A DNA stretch of 63,585 nucleotides from Chitinophaga pinensis (GCA_945874755.1 CAMCHR010000004.1:1-63585); one strand, 5' to 3'; positions 29,546 through 37,630 are shown, counted from the first letter of the stretch. Numbers and translations: made by a program. The notes: a model not told the origin generated them from the sequence alone.

Positions 29546-29636
29546 TTATCATCTTTGCTTGATTTTCGGTTATAATAATTTTCATTTTTTTTTGTTTTTT
29601 GGGTGATTTGTTTAATACTAAATCTGTCATATTCAT
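29478..29636 (-). CDS. Possible 52-residue basic peptide overlapping the next gene
   Basis: ATG at 29636, stop at 29478, in a different frame from the 102-residue protein it overlaps. It contains KKMKIIITENQAKMIIERTK, resembling the short ITExQ-type leader seen in many phage proteins of unknown function. It may be a real small gene, or the two frames may once have been one. Weak support. Confidence 0.3.
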   Translation of the reverse strand: MNMTDLVLNKSPKKQKKMKIIITENQAKMIIERTKSDFFKSNEFNTNETNQR

Positions 29637-29652
29637 ATTGTTTTGGTTAGGT

Positions 29653-30327
29653 TTATATTGAATTTATTGGTTGGTGGATTCCAGTATTATTATTGATTTT
29701 TGTTCCAAATGGTATAGGTCTTTGTTCTCTTATCTTATAAATTTCATTTAGAACATCTTCACCAAGTTTTATTACTGGGGTGGATGTGCAATTCACGGAA
29801 ACACCAATTTTAAGTGAATCTTTAATTGTATCGAGGTTATAAACTCCCAAATATTCAAATTTGAAGTTCAAATGTTTACTAATTTTTTTTAACCGACATT
29901 TTAGTTGCAAATTCATTCGAACATCAAGATTGTCCTTGTCACTAAAAAAAAGGAAATGATTATTAAATGTTGGATATTCATCATCACTCTCTTGATTTAC
30001 AGAATAATACCTGACACCTGAATCGACAAACATACTCCACCATTTCCTATTACTAACGGAACTTAAAGATGACAGACCATTTATCAACTCTCTTCCAGAT
30101 TTCTTCCATGAATCAAGTGAGAAATGGTGATATGTCTCACGGGTAGGTTTTACGGAAATAGTCAAATGGTAGAAGTGTTTTGAAAGAATATGTATGTCAT
30201 CTTCAATGCCAAACAAATTCATTATTCGTGATCTGTTGATCTCATTTCTTTTTGTCTCGCATATATCACATTCGATAAATTTAGGACATAGGATTTCGTG
30301 GTTTTCAGTCATAGATTTCTTTACCAA
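29653..30327 (-). CDS. Possible rolling-circle Rep-like protein (diverged)
   Basis: 224 residues. The order of features recalls plasmid Rep_1 proteins: an N-terminal Cys cluster (CPKFIECDICETKR), a strand like Rep motif 1 (HFYHLTISVKP), a spacer with WKKSGRELINGL and KWWSMFVDSGVRYYSVN, then YPTFNNHFLFF where motif 2 (HxH followed by hydrophobics) would be. Only one His remains there and no clear YxxxK motif 3 is visible, so it is either a diverged, possibly inactive Rep or something else. A hairpin lies just upstream (30394-30411). Confidence 0.45.
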   Translation of the reverse strand: MVKKSMTENHEILCPKFIECDICETKRNEINRSRIMNLFGIEDDIHILSKHFYHLTISVKPTRETYHHFSLDSWKKSGRELINGLSSLSSVSNRKWWSMFVDSGVRYYSVNQESDDEYPTFNNHFLFFSDKDNLDVRMNLQLKCRLKKISKHLNFKFEYLGVYNLDTIKDSLKIGVSVNCTSTPVIKLGEDVLNEIYKIREQRPIPFGTKINNNTGIHQPINSI

Positions 30328-30698
30328 TAAATAGATTGATTTAGAGGAAAGGATTGAAATGAGTTGTAAAATGAGAGTGAAAAATTAAATTATCTCGTCA
30401 CGATTGACGAGGAGGTCAATCCCTTTTGGATATTTTCATGACTTTTTCGATAAAAACGACAGAAACACCCCGTTTTTCAATTAAATATTTTTTCGAGGGG
30501 AACTATGAGGTAAGACCGAGAAAGTGTCCCAGAGTGTCATAAAATGACGAAAAATTGGTAGGCATTCGAAAGGACTATGGTACCCCCTGTGAAAGAATTT
30601 TTAGATACCTGCCGGCAGTGCGGGGATTCGGGGAGGTCTCTTTTTTCTTTATCAGGGAGGAGTGATAATCAGGAATTAAAGATTTCTTTAACTTTAGT
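30328..30698. other. Non-coding stretch of the element with two palindromes
   Basis: 371 bp without a convincing gene. It holds a perfect hairpin ctcgtca-cgat-tgacgag (30394-30411), 67 bp upstream of the Rep-like gene, and a 10-bp palindrome ctgccggcag (30609-30618) inside an unusually GC-rich patch (about 30581-30640, taccccctgtg...gcggggattcgggg). Possible roles are a replication or nicking origin, an operator, or the terminator of the nuclease operon; none is proven. Confidence 0.4.
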
Positions 30699-31781
30699 TT
30701 ATTTACCAGACTTAATTCGATTGTCTTGTTTACAAAGCATTTGACAATTTTCACTATTTGTTTTCCCTCCTTCGTGCCAAGGTTTAATGTGATCAGCCTC
30801 CATTTCACTTAATTCAAACTTGATTCCACATTTTATGCAAATTCCACTCTGTCTTTCATATGATTCTCTTTTTTGTTTATCACTAAAAGACCTAATACTC
30901 AAATATCTTTCATTTCGTGTGAGAACATACTCATAAATTCCTGATTTCTTGGTAACATCATCATCTATCATTAGACGAGAAATCTCTTCTTCAAGGATAT
31001 TGGTATCGTATTGTTTGTCTTTGAATTGATTATACAATCTACCAAAATCAATACCCTTCATTTCCCTTCTGTATTTTGGAAATACTGATTTAACCCAATT
31101 TATTACACTATTGAAATATAACCATAGTTCACTTGCGTTAGGAGAGTGTTGATTCCTACCCATATAATCTTCTATCTGGTCATTACTCAACCATCCAATT
31201 ATAGTTTGTAAATACTCTTGTCTGATTGGAGATCCATTCAAATAATCACTGGCAATATTATATGCGGGACAATTTGTTTTACTGAAATAACGTTTTGCGT
31301 CAGTCAACCATGTTCCAGTATAAATAGCATTTCGTAATTCCTGATCTGTTAATTTTTCTCCGGCAATATTGATCGTCTTGAACCAATCTAATTTTTCAGT
31401 ATCAGTTCCTTCACAAAAATAGACCATCAATTTATAATCAAGAATTTGTTCCTTATCACTATTAGTAAGGTTATGAAAGTACATTGAGTTAAGAGAAAAC
31501 GTACCTGAAACATATTCACAAATACTGATTGTTCTTTGCTGACCATCCAATACTTCATAAGTATCGTCTTCGTTTTTTACCCAATACATAACATTCAAAG
31601 GGAAATCCTTTCTAATTGTCTCAATTACAGAGTCTCTTTGTTTGTCTTTGTACACAAACTCTCTTTGATATTTAGGTCTAATGTTTAATTTACCTCCATA
31701 CCCTACAACTCCTTCCTCATTATCATTGAAATAACCATTTGAAACTTCTCTTATTGAGATTTCTTTTAGTTCAATTTTCAT
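30699..31781 (-). CDS. DUF262-HNH nuclease, partner of the adenine methyltransferase
   Basis: The N-terminal DUF262 domain (ParB/Srx-like, as in GmrS and other defence nucleases) has the signature DGQQR at residues 79-83 and IRPKYQREFVY at 35-45. The C-terminal HNH domain holds Cys315/Cys318, the catalytic pair Asp330-His331 (EADHIKPWHEGG), Cys346/Cys350 and Asn354. All key residues are present, so it should be an active endonuclease. The start lies 1 bp after the methyltransferase stop, implying translational coupling with methyltransferase made first. DUF262 often senses a modified base or nucleotide. Most likely the cutting arm of a restriction-modification or related defence system. Confidence 0.82.
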   Translation of the reverse strand: MKIELKEISIREVSNGYFNDNEEGVVGYGGKLNIRPKYQREFVYKDKQRDSVIETIRKDFPLNVMYWVKNEDDTYEVLDGQQRTISICEYVSGTFSLNSMYFHNLTNSDKEQILDYKLMVYFCEGTDTEKLDWFKTINIAGEKLTDQELRNAIYTGTWLTDAKRYFSKTNCPAYNIASDYLNGSPIRQEYLQTIIGWLSNDQIEDYMGRNQHSPNASELWLYFNSVINWVKSVFPKYRREMKGIDFGRLYNQFKDKQYDTNILEEEISRLMIDDDVTKKSGIYEYVLTRNERYLSIRSFSDKQKRESYERQSGICIKCGIKFELSEMEADHIKPWHEGGKTNSENCQMLCKQDNRIKSGK

Positions 31782-31782
31782 A

Positions 31783-32757
31783 TTATTTTTTTCTAATTAA
31801 AATTCTGAAATAAGGACATCTTCCATTTATTGATAAATCTTTATCATCTTCCCCTTTTCTAAATTTCACTAATTCAAATTGACTTGGATTAAACTTATCC
31901 AGGAATGTAATAGGAACACCAATTACACCATCATAATCAACAGGAATATCTTTTGTTTTGTCAACATTTATAGCATTGTAATTATCATATCTTGGGTAAT
32001 CAATTTCGTTTCCTTTATAAGTTTTGTATAAAATAAGGTCTTCATGTCTTTCTGTGTAATCGAGGTTTGTAAACCATCTTACACCTTTAACCCTTATAAA
32101 TTTATTCCCCTTTTCATCAATTCTACTTCCCGCAGCATTTAGGGGGTAATCGGAAGGAACCATAAATTCTCTGTCTCCACTATGAATACTATAACCTAAC
32201 CATAATTTATTTTCCTTGATTAACTTAAATAACTCCTTGTATGTTATAGCATTTAAGTTTCCAATAATTAGAAATTTTTTATCATATTCCATTATTAGTT
32301 CAACAAATTCTCTAAAAAGTGAAAATGGAGGATTTGTAACTACTATATCACATTCCTTGAGTAATTCAATACACTCTTTACTTCGAAAATCACCATCTCC
32401 TTTTAATTTTTTAATACCTATCTCTTCTGGATTGGGAATGTTGTCCCCATTTTTATCCCCCGTATAAACTAAATAAACAGCTTCCTCGGATTTGTGGTCA
32501 CTAAATAAATCTGTATTTTGATTTTTATAACAAGTAGCAATTAGTTTTTTTAGTCCTAATTGTTCAAAATTGTATGAGAAATAATGAAAAAAATTACTAA
32601 CTCGAGGGTCATCACAATTACATAGAACAACTTTACCTCTGAAATGATCTTTATAATGTCTTACTTCTTTTTCAATATCAGATAATTGAGTATAGAACTC
32701 ATCTTTTTTTGATGTTTTAGCCGAATGTAAATTTCTATTTGAACTACTTTTTGCCAT
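31783..32757 (-). CDS. EcoRI-family adenine-specific DNA methyltransferase
   Basis: N6-adenine methyltransferase: catalytic NPPF at residues 142-145 (CDIVVTNPPFSLFREFV), and family features SKKDEFYTQLSDIEKEV, VLCNCDDPRVSNFFHYF, FLIIGNLNAITYKE and VRWFTNLDY. I chose the ATG at 32757 (MAKSSSNRNLHSAKTSKKDEF) as in family members; the reading from 32781 adds eight residues. It is the first gene of the operon with the DUF262-HNH nuclease. The expected site by family is GAATTC-like, but the family is broad. Confidence 0.9.
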   Translation of the reverse strand: MAKSSSNRNLHSAKTSKKDEFYTQLSDIEKEVRHYKDHFRGKVVLCNCDDPRVSNFFHYFSYNFEQLGLKKLIATCYKNQNTDLFSDHKSEEAVYLVYTGDKNGDNIPNPEEIGIKKLKGDGDFRSKECIELLKECDIVVTNPPFSLFREFVELIMEYDKKFLIIGNLNAITYKELFKLIKENKLWLGYSIHSGDREFMVPSDYPLNAAGSRIDEKGNKFIRVKGVRWFTNLDYTERHEDLILYKTYKGNEIDYPRYDNYNAINVDKTKDIPVDYDGVIGVPITFLDKFNPSQFELVKFRKGEDDKDLSINGRCPYFRILIRKK

Positions 32758-32831
32758 AATAATATTGGAAATATGTCTCAAAACTAGTGATTTTTTTTGC
32801 TACATTGAGGTAATATCCTAATATTTGATAT

Positions 32832-34316
32832 ATGATTATCAGGAACGTTCCTATATCCAATCTATCCAGTCATCCCATGAATGATGAAATCTATATGGGT
32901 AATATGGATATTGACGATTTAATGGAAAATATCCAACAGATTGGACTATTAGAACCATTAGTTGTCATTAAGTCTAAAAAACCTAAATCATACCTCGTTC
33001 TTTCTGGAAATAGACGTCTAATTTGTCTCCAAAGACTTAATTATGAGAAAACGGATGTCAAACTTATTGAAGTAGAAAAAGAAGATATTCCGTTGTTTAT
33101 AATCTCTTATAACAGGACAAGACTGAAAAAAGCAACGACCCTATTAAGGGAAATTGATATTTTAGAGAAGTATTATTACACAAGTAAAGAAAATATACAT
33201 GATGTCGGCACAAATGCCGAGTTAATCAAAGGGGATAAAAGAAAGGTAATTAGTAAAAGGATAGGTATTGCGGAAGGTCAAATAAGTAAATTAAAAACAA
33301 TTAGGTCAATTAGACCTGAACTTCTTGAAAAAATTGAATTAGATGAAATTTCAATTTCACAAGCACACTTATTATGTAAGAGGGAAACTCAAGAAAATCA
33401 ATCAATTACACCCAACTTTATACGAGGTAAAAAAAACACATCAAAAGGTAGATTTAATATTTTCTGTAAATCTTCTGTAGATATGTCTGAAATCCCCAGT
33501 GGAAAAATAAACGCCATCATCTGTAGTCCGGTATTCTATCGACATAGGGTTTATTCTAAAAAGTCTAATGAACACGGGAACGAGAAAAATGTAGATGATT
33601 ATATCAGTAATGTTTGTGACGTTATGGACGAGTGTTTTAGGGTATTATCAAAAAGTGGGGTGATGTTCGTTCATTTGGGAAATACGTATGACAAAAATGG
33701 ATCCTTGATGAATATTCCACATAGGATTGTCATTGAAATGATGAAAAGAAAACCCTTTTTACTAATCAATGAAATTTGTGTCCGTAAGGTTAACCCAATA
33801 CCAAATTCCGTAAAATCAAGGTTATCCACCTCACATGAAATAGTGTTTTTCATAACAAAATCGAAGAAATACAATTTCAATCATTTTAGAATTAAATCAA
33901 AAACCGAAAATAAAGGTACCACTGCTCCATACCATAGAGGGAACCAATCAGGATATTCACCTTACTTAAGTGACGGAAAAAAGAACTTACAGGATTACTG
34001 GGATAGTGAGATGTTAGACATTATTTCAACTCCCGTTGCAAATCAAATTAAGTCTAAAAAACAATTTAATATTCTTCATCCTTGTCCATTTCCAGAAGAC
34101 CTCCGAAGGTCTTTACTTGCACTTATTACACCAAATTTAACTCCAACAAATAGAATTAAAGATATGAGTGATTTTCATCTACTTGACCCTTATAGTGGAC
34201 TTTCGGGAGTTCTTTTTGATGGATATAGTCTTGGTATGTCAGTATGGGGATATGATACGAATTCTAATTACACTAAAGTGGTCATAAAGGAGTTTGAAAG
34301 GTTAAGTAAGGTATAA
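32832..34316 (+). CDS. ParB-domain / beta-class DNA methyltransferase fusion with altered motifs
   Basis: Residues 1-110 are a ParB/Srx domain (HPMNDEIY, LEPLVVIKSKK, LSGNRRLICLQRL with GNRR at 59-62), followed by a ParB-like helical region (ISKRIGIAEGQISKLKTIRSIRPELLEKI). Residues 215-494 fit a beta-class N4/N6 methyltransferase (FRVLSKSGVMFVHLGNTYDKNGSLMNIPHRI, VRKVNPIPNSVKSRLSTSHEIVFF). However the catalytic motif reads SPVF (232-235) instead of SPPY/F, and the SAM motif reads DPYSGLSG (452-459) instead of DPFxGxGT. It may be a weak, altered or non-catalytic methyltransferase. It is the only plus-strand gene in the element, divergent from the EcoRI-family gene by 74 bp. Confidence 0.82.
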   Translation: MIIRNVPISNLSSHPMNDEIYMGNMDIDDLMENIQQIGLLEPLVVIKSKKPKSYLVLSGNRRLICLQRLNYEKTDVKLIEVEKEDIPLFIISYNRTRLKKATTLLREIDILEKYYYTSKENIHDVGTNAELIKGDKRKVISKRIGIAEGQISKLKTIRSIRPELLEKIELDEISISQAHLLCKRETQENQSITPNFIRGKKNTSKGRFNIFCKSSVDMSEIPSGKINAIICSPVFYRHRVYSKKSNEHGNEKNVDDYISNVCDVMDECFRVLSKSGVMFVHLGNTYDKNGSLMNIPHRIVIEMMKRKPFLLINEICVRKVNPIPNSVKSRLSTSHEIVFFITKSKKYNFNHFRIKSKTENKGTTAPYHRGNQSGYSPYLSDGKKNLQDYWDSEMLDIISTPVANQIKSKKQFNILHPCPFPEDLRRSLLALITPNLTPTNRIKDMSDFHLLDPYSGLSGVLFDGYSLGMSVWGYDTNSNYTKVVIKEFERLSKV

Positions 34317-34803
34317 TGTACCCAAAATTTGACCCATAGTCAGTAAACTTGTGTGTATAAATCGAGGATGCTATATTACTTAATACAGGTTCTACATAAA
34401 CAACTCCGTTTTTTCCTCTAATTTCATTATGTTCAACTATTACTTTTCTGTGTTTGTCTATTTTTAATATCTCACCTGTTGTTGGACTTACCAGATTCTT
34501 TATTTCTCTAATTAGAATCTCTCTATCTCCTAAAATTGGTTCTTTTGTAGATTTTAGATTTTCTTGTAGTTTCATTATCAAATTATTATCTGATGTCTTA
34601 ATAAGACTATGAGAATGTTTATGATTTGTCCCTTTGTCATTTTCCCAAACATAACATATATGTTCATAATCAACCCCTTTGAATAGGTATTGTATTTGTC
34701 TATTCATTGAAAGTGGTGTAACATTTATTCTTGGTCTATATCTGATATTATAGTCAAAATCTAGTTTTCCAGTGTTTAATCCATTAAAAATTGAAGTTTT
34801 CAT
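34282..34803 (-). CDS. Possible small HUH-type protein
   Basis: 173 residues, no family recognised with certainty. YEHICYVWENDKGTNHKHSHSLI has an HxH followed by hydrophobic residues as in motif 2 of HUH endonucleases, and IYTHKFTDYG supplies a Y-x-x-K like motif 3, in the right order. If real, it would nick DNA for replication or transfer of the element. Its 3' end overlaps the end of the convergent ParB fusion gene by 35 bp. Confidence 0.42.
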   Translation of the reverse strand: MKTSIFNGLNTGKLDFDYNIRYRPRINVTPLSMNRQIQYLFKGVDYEHICYVWENDKGTNHKHSHSLIKTSDNNLIMKLQENLKSTKEPILGDREILIREIKNLVSPTTGEILKIDKHRKVIVEHNEIRGKNGVVYVEPVLSNIASSIYTHKFTDYGSNFGYIIPYLTFQTPL

Positions 34804-34863
34804 CTTATTGATTGTTAGTATGATTGCATAGTAATTGGAATTACCCTCTATGCGGTATTATTT

Positions 34864-34886
34864 ATATTCCAAGTGTAAAGGAATAT
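34864..34886. repeat. Small hairpin upstream of the 173-residue gene
   Basis: atattcc-aagtgtaaa-ggaatat, 7-bp stem with a 9-base loop, about 60 bp upstream of that gene's start. Possible operator or origin part. Confidence 0.3.
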
Positions 34887-34922
34887 CTATAAATAGTAAA
34901 GAGTTCGAGAGGAAGTCCGAGT

Positions 34923-35039
34923 TGTCTCAAAAAAAACATTCGTATTTCGTAAGACACTTGAATCAAAATAATTGAATAAAAAAACCCCCAAAATAGGGGG
35001 TTTTAGATGTAGGATTTGAAGTACCTTTTTTTTGAGACA
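34923..35039. repeat. Inverted repeat flanking a terminator in the element
   Basis: tgtctcaaaaaaaa (34923-34936) and ttttttttgagaca (35026-35039) are perfect 14-bp inverted copies, 89 bp apart. Between them gacactt-like words recur. This could be a recombinase-binding or origin region next to the large serine recombinase gene. Confidence 0.45.
34981..35004. terminator. Terminator hairpin after the large serine recombinase
   Basis: aaaaccccc / gggggtttt with a 6-base loop and flanking A and T runs; usable on both strands. It lies 37 bp after the recombinase stop. Confidence 0.65.
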
Positions 35040-35041
35040 CT

Positions 35042-36874
35042 TTAAGTGATGGTTTTCAACTTTAATAACGAAAATCGGTCAAGTAAATCTTTGTATTGGA
35101 GTAAGTGTACATCTTCAAGAGGGATTGTTACTTTTTTCTTTCTTATTGATTGAGAATCTGTCAGAATGACCCCTTTTTTGTCATGAGTCAACTTTAACCC
35201 CTCTGTTGTTTTGAATGTCTTGATTTTTTGAGTGTTGATTTTATCTAAAATCACCCACGTTTTTGATTTTAATTGTGTAACAAGTCGTCCCCCGTAATTA
35301 TTTCCTGTGACTACGATTTCAGTAATTGGATGATAACTATAGAAGTTGAAATCCACTTCAATTATAGTAAATCGTGTGTCTTGTAGAATTATGTATATTT
35401 TAGAAATGAATAGATTTATATACCTTTTCAATAATTCTTTAGATTTCTCAATTATATCGAGATTGGGTTTGACCGAATTAAATAGGTTACTAAAATCTAT
35501 TTCCTTAGCCATTAAACTCAACTGAACTTTAGAGATTTGATTTTCCAATCGAGTCCTTTCCTTATCTAATTTATGTAATTTAGTAGAAATGGTATTGATA
35601 AACTCTATACCCGAAATATTCTTAAAATTCTTGAACCCTTTTAGTGATTCACTTAATGAAGCAACTTCCCTGTCTATATCAGAAACTTTCTCCTCTAATA
35701 ACCTTAATGAGTTTTTAAGGGGTTCAACTTCATTGTTGGGATTATAAGTTGAAATTACTTTGGATAACAGGTAAAAATCAGTTTTAATTAAACTCCAAAT
35801 TACATTATCCATCAAAGTCATACCGATAGACTTAGTGTTTTTACAAAAATTCATTCCACTTCTACTACTACACCTATAACTACTTCGGTCATATCCATTG
35901 ACTACTCTGTAGTTCCCGCTATAATGACTCTCACATTTTTCACATTTTATTAGTTGAGATAGTAGGGTTACATTTTTAGTAGATTTGTCTACTTTTGAGT
36001 TTTTCTCAACCAAACATCTTTGAGCCAAATCGAACGTTTCTTTATCAATTATAATTGGATATTTTATCTTGTTGTTAGTAACAAAATATTGTTCTTCAGA
36101 CCCACCCTCTTCAAAATTTATATTTTTTCTTTTATTGTTGGTAATCTTTTCTCCAGTGTAACCTTCCTCTTTTAGTAACTTATTTACATTTCTTTTACTA
36201 TGTGTGTACTTTGGGAATCCTCTTTTTACACATTCTATTGAAATTCTCCTTATAGATACATTTTTCTCACTTTTATCTATTCCATTTATATACCAGTTAA
36301 AAATAGTCCTTACTACTTTAGAGTTTACAGGGTCTAATATATATGTGTTTTTATCTCCTTCTCCTTTAACTCTTTTGTAACCAAATAATAATTTACCTGG
36401 GATTGAATACCCCATTTCCATTAAACTTTGTTTTGCCCTTCTAAATCTATCCTTTTTCTGTTTTATTTCAGACTCAGCAAAAAGACCATAAAGACTAAAC
36501 ATCATATCACCTGCTATAGTTACTTTACCATTTTCATCAAATAATGAATAACCCACATCTTTTACGAATAATTGGATTTTATTCTTTACAAACCACTCTT
36601 TTATCTGATGTAAAACACTTTGTCTTCTACCAATTCTTGAAATTTCTGTTGAGAATACAACATTGTATTTTGGATTTTCCTTTATAAATGAGAATAGTTG
36701 ATTAGTCCCGATTTTTTTATCTAAATCAGCCAATCCACTCTCTTTTGTTTCAATTATCTTTAATTGGGTGTACCCTAAAGAATGTGCGTATTTCTTAAGA
36801 TCTTCGGTTTGAGGGTCGAAATTTTGACCCATTGTACTAACTCTCACCAACAAAATTGCAAACTTTTTTGACAT
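35042..36874 (-). CDS. Large serine recombinase (integrase of the element)
   Basis: 610 residues. Catalytic resolvase domain 1-150 with nucleophile Ser13 (LLVRVSTMGQ) and ISRIGRR at 78-84; recombinase domain about 160-290 (GKLLFGYKRVK, RRISIECVKRGFPKYT); zinc ribbon with Cys311, Cys314, Cys335 and Cys344; a long coiled-coil segment at about 375-460; then a C-terminal tail. This is the standard layout of phage- and element-type large serine integrases. It lies 47 bp inside the right end, so it is the most likely enzyme for the insertion into comM. Confidence 0.93.
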   Translation of the reverse strand: MSKKFAILLVRVSTMGQNFDPQTEDLKKYAHSLGYTQLKIIETKESGLADLDKKIGTNQLFSFIKENPKYNVVFSTEISRIGRRQSVLHQIKEWFVKNKIQLFVKDVGYSLFDENGKVTIAGDMMFSLYGLFAESEIKQKKDRFRRAKQSLMEMGYSIPGKLLFGYKRVKGEGDKNTYILDPVNSKVVRTIFNWYINGIDKSEKNVSIRRISIECVKRGFPKYTHSKRNVNKLLKEEGYTGEKITNNKRKNINFEEGGSEEQYFVTNNKIKYPIIIDKETFDLAQRCLVEKNSKVDKSTKNVTLLSQLIKCEKCESHYSGNYRVVNGYDRSSYRCSSRSGMNFCKNTKSIGMTLMDNVIWSLIKTDFYLLSKVISTYNPNNEVEPLKNSLRLLEEKVSDIDREVASLSESLKGFKNFKNISGIEFINTISTKLHKLDKERTRLENQISKVQLSLMAKEIDFSNLFNSVKPNLDIIEKSKELLKRYINLFISKIYIILQDTRFTIIEVDFNFYSYHPITEIVVTGNNYGGRLVTQLKSKTWVILDKINTQKIKTFKTTEGLKLTHDKKGVILTDSQSIRKKKVTIPLEDVHLLQYKDLLDRFSLLKLKTIT

Positions 36875-36910
36875 CTATCTTATTTGAAATAGAATACAAA
36901 GTTACAAATT

Positions 36911-37594
36911 TTATGATATAGTATAATAGTCACCTATTATTATTAAATTATGTCCTCCTGCTGCGGCTATTTCAATCGCTCTTTTTGCTTGAAACTGTCC
37001 TTTGATAAAAGCAAAGTCAACGGGGTAAATGATGGATGCTGCATCTTTGTCCGAATTATTTTTTTGAAAAGGGCTAAATAATTCGGGATGGTTACAAAAT
37101 TGTGTGACTTCATTGAGGTGATCAAATGCATATACTTTAAGCCCCTCAATAAGGGATGCCTCATCTGCATTTTTTGTTGGAATGATCAGTCCATCTAAGC
37201 CAGCTTCTTTTGCATAGATGGCCATAGCGAGCACACCTTTGATGGGCTGAATTGCCCCATTTAAACTAAGTTCACCCATCATTAAGTAATGCGTTAAAAC
37301 GGTTGAATTGACTATTTGGTCCGATGCAGCAAGGATCCCAATGGCAATGGGGAGATCAAAAGCAGGCCCCGTTTTTTTAATATCAGCTGGTGCTAAATTG
37401 ATGACTAGTTTTGTTCTTGGCATCTGAAATCCATTGGCCTTGATCGCGATTTCTGTGCGATGTAAACTTTCTTTCACTGCTGTGTCCGGAAGTCCAACAA
37501 TGCAATAGCCTTGCCCCATACTCACATTGACTTCTACCTGTATACCAATGGCATCCATGCCAAATAAGCAAGCACCTCTAGTTGTTACGAGCAT
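36911..37594 (-). pseudogene. comM: ComM (YifB-type AAA ATPase), N-terminal fragment
   Basis: Contains the N-terminal ChlI/Lon-like domain: GIQVEVNVSMGQGYCIVGLPDTAVKES (in pieces), VNLAPADIKKTGPAFDLPIAIGILAAS and MGELSLNGAIQPIKGVLAMA, ending at IKGQFQAKRAIEIAAAGGHNLI. After residue 217 it runs into element sequence and stops ten codons later. The frame and the AAA start (MVGPPGAGKT) resume at 28512. Confidence 0.95.
36921..36965. other. attR: right junction of the integrative element
   Basis: Element sequence (GTATAATAGTCACCTATTAT...) ends at the second copy of the AT core, 36942-36943; comM continues as TAAATTATGTCC. The last 20 bp of element plus the first 20 of the left end give the palindrome CCTATTATTATAATAATAGG around AT. 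Confidence 0.88.
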
Positions 37595-37630
37595 GTTTCT
37601 TTGAAAAATAGCAAAAAATTGAAACCGTAT

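Larger units (their letters stand above)
28513..36943. mobile_element. 8.43-kb serine-recombinase integrative element inserted in comM
   Basis: The element splits comM exactly at a 2-bp AT core (copies at 28511-28512 and 36942-36943). Its rejoined ends form a palindromic attP centred on that AT. It carries a small and a large serine recombinase, two candidate HUH replication proteins, an EcoRI-family adenine methyltransferase with a DUF262-HNH nuclease, a ParB-methyltransferase fusion and small unknown genes. It is visibly more A/T-rich than the flanks, which supports horizontal transfer. No portal, capsid or conjugation genes are present, so it is best called an integrative or satellite element. 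Confidence 0.95.

Noticed and set aside
30575..30808. A 77-codon open frame on the minus strand overlapping the 3' end of the DUF262-HNH gene
   Set aside because: It lies mostly in another frame of the nuclease gene, has no recognisable features and no close start signal.
28513..36943. Complete prophage
   Set aside because: No capsid, tail, portal, terminase or lysis genes were found; only integration, replication-like and DNA-modification genes.
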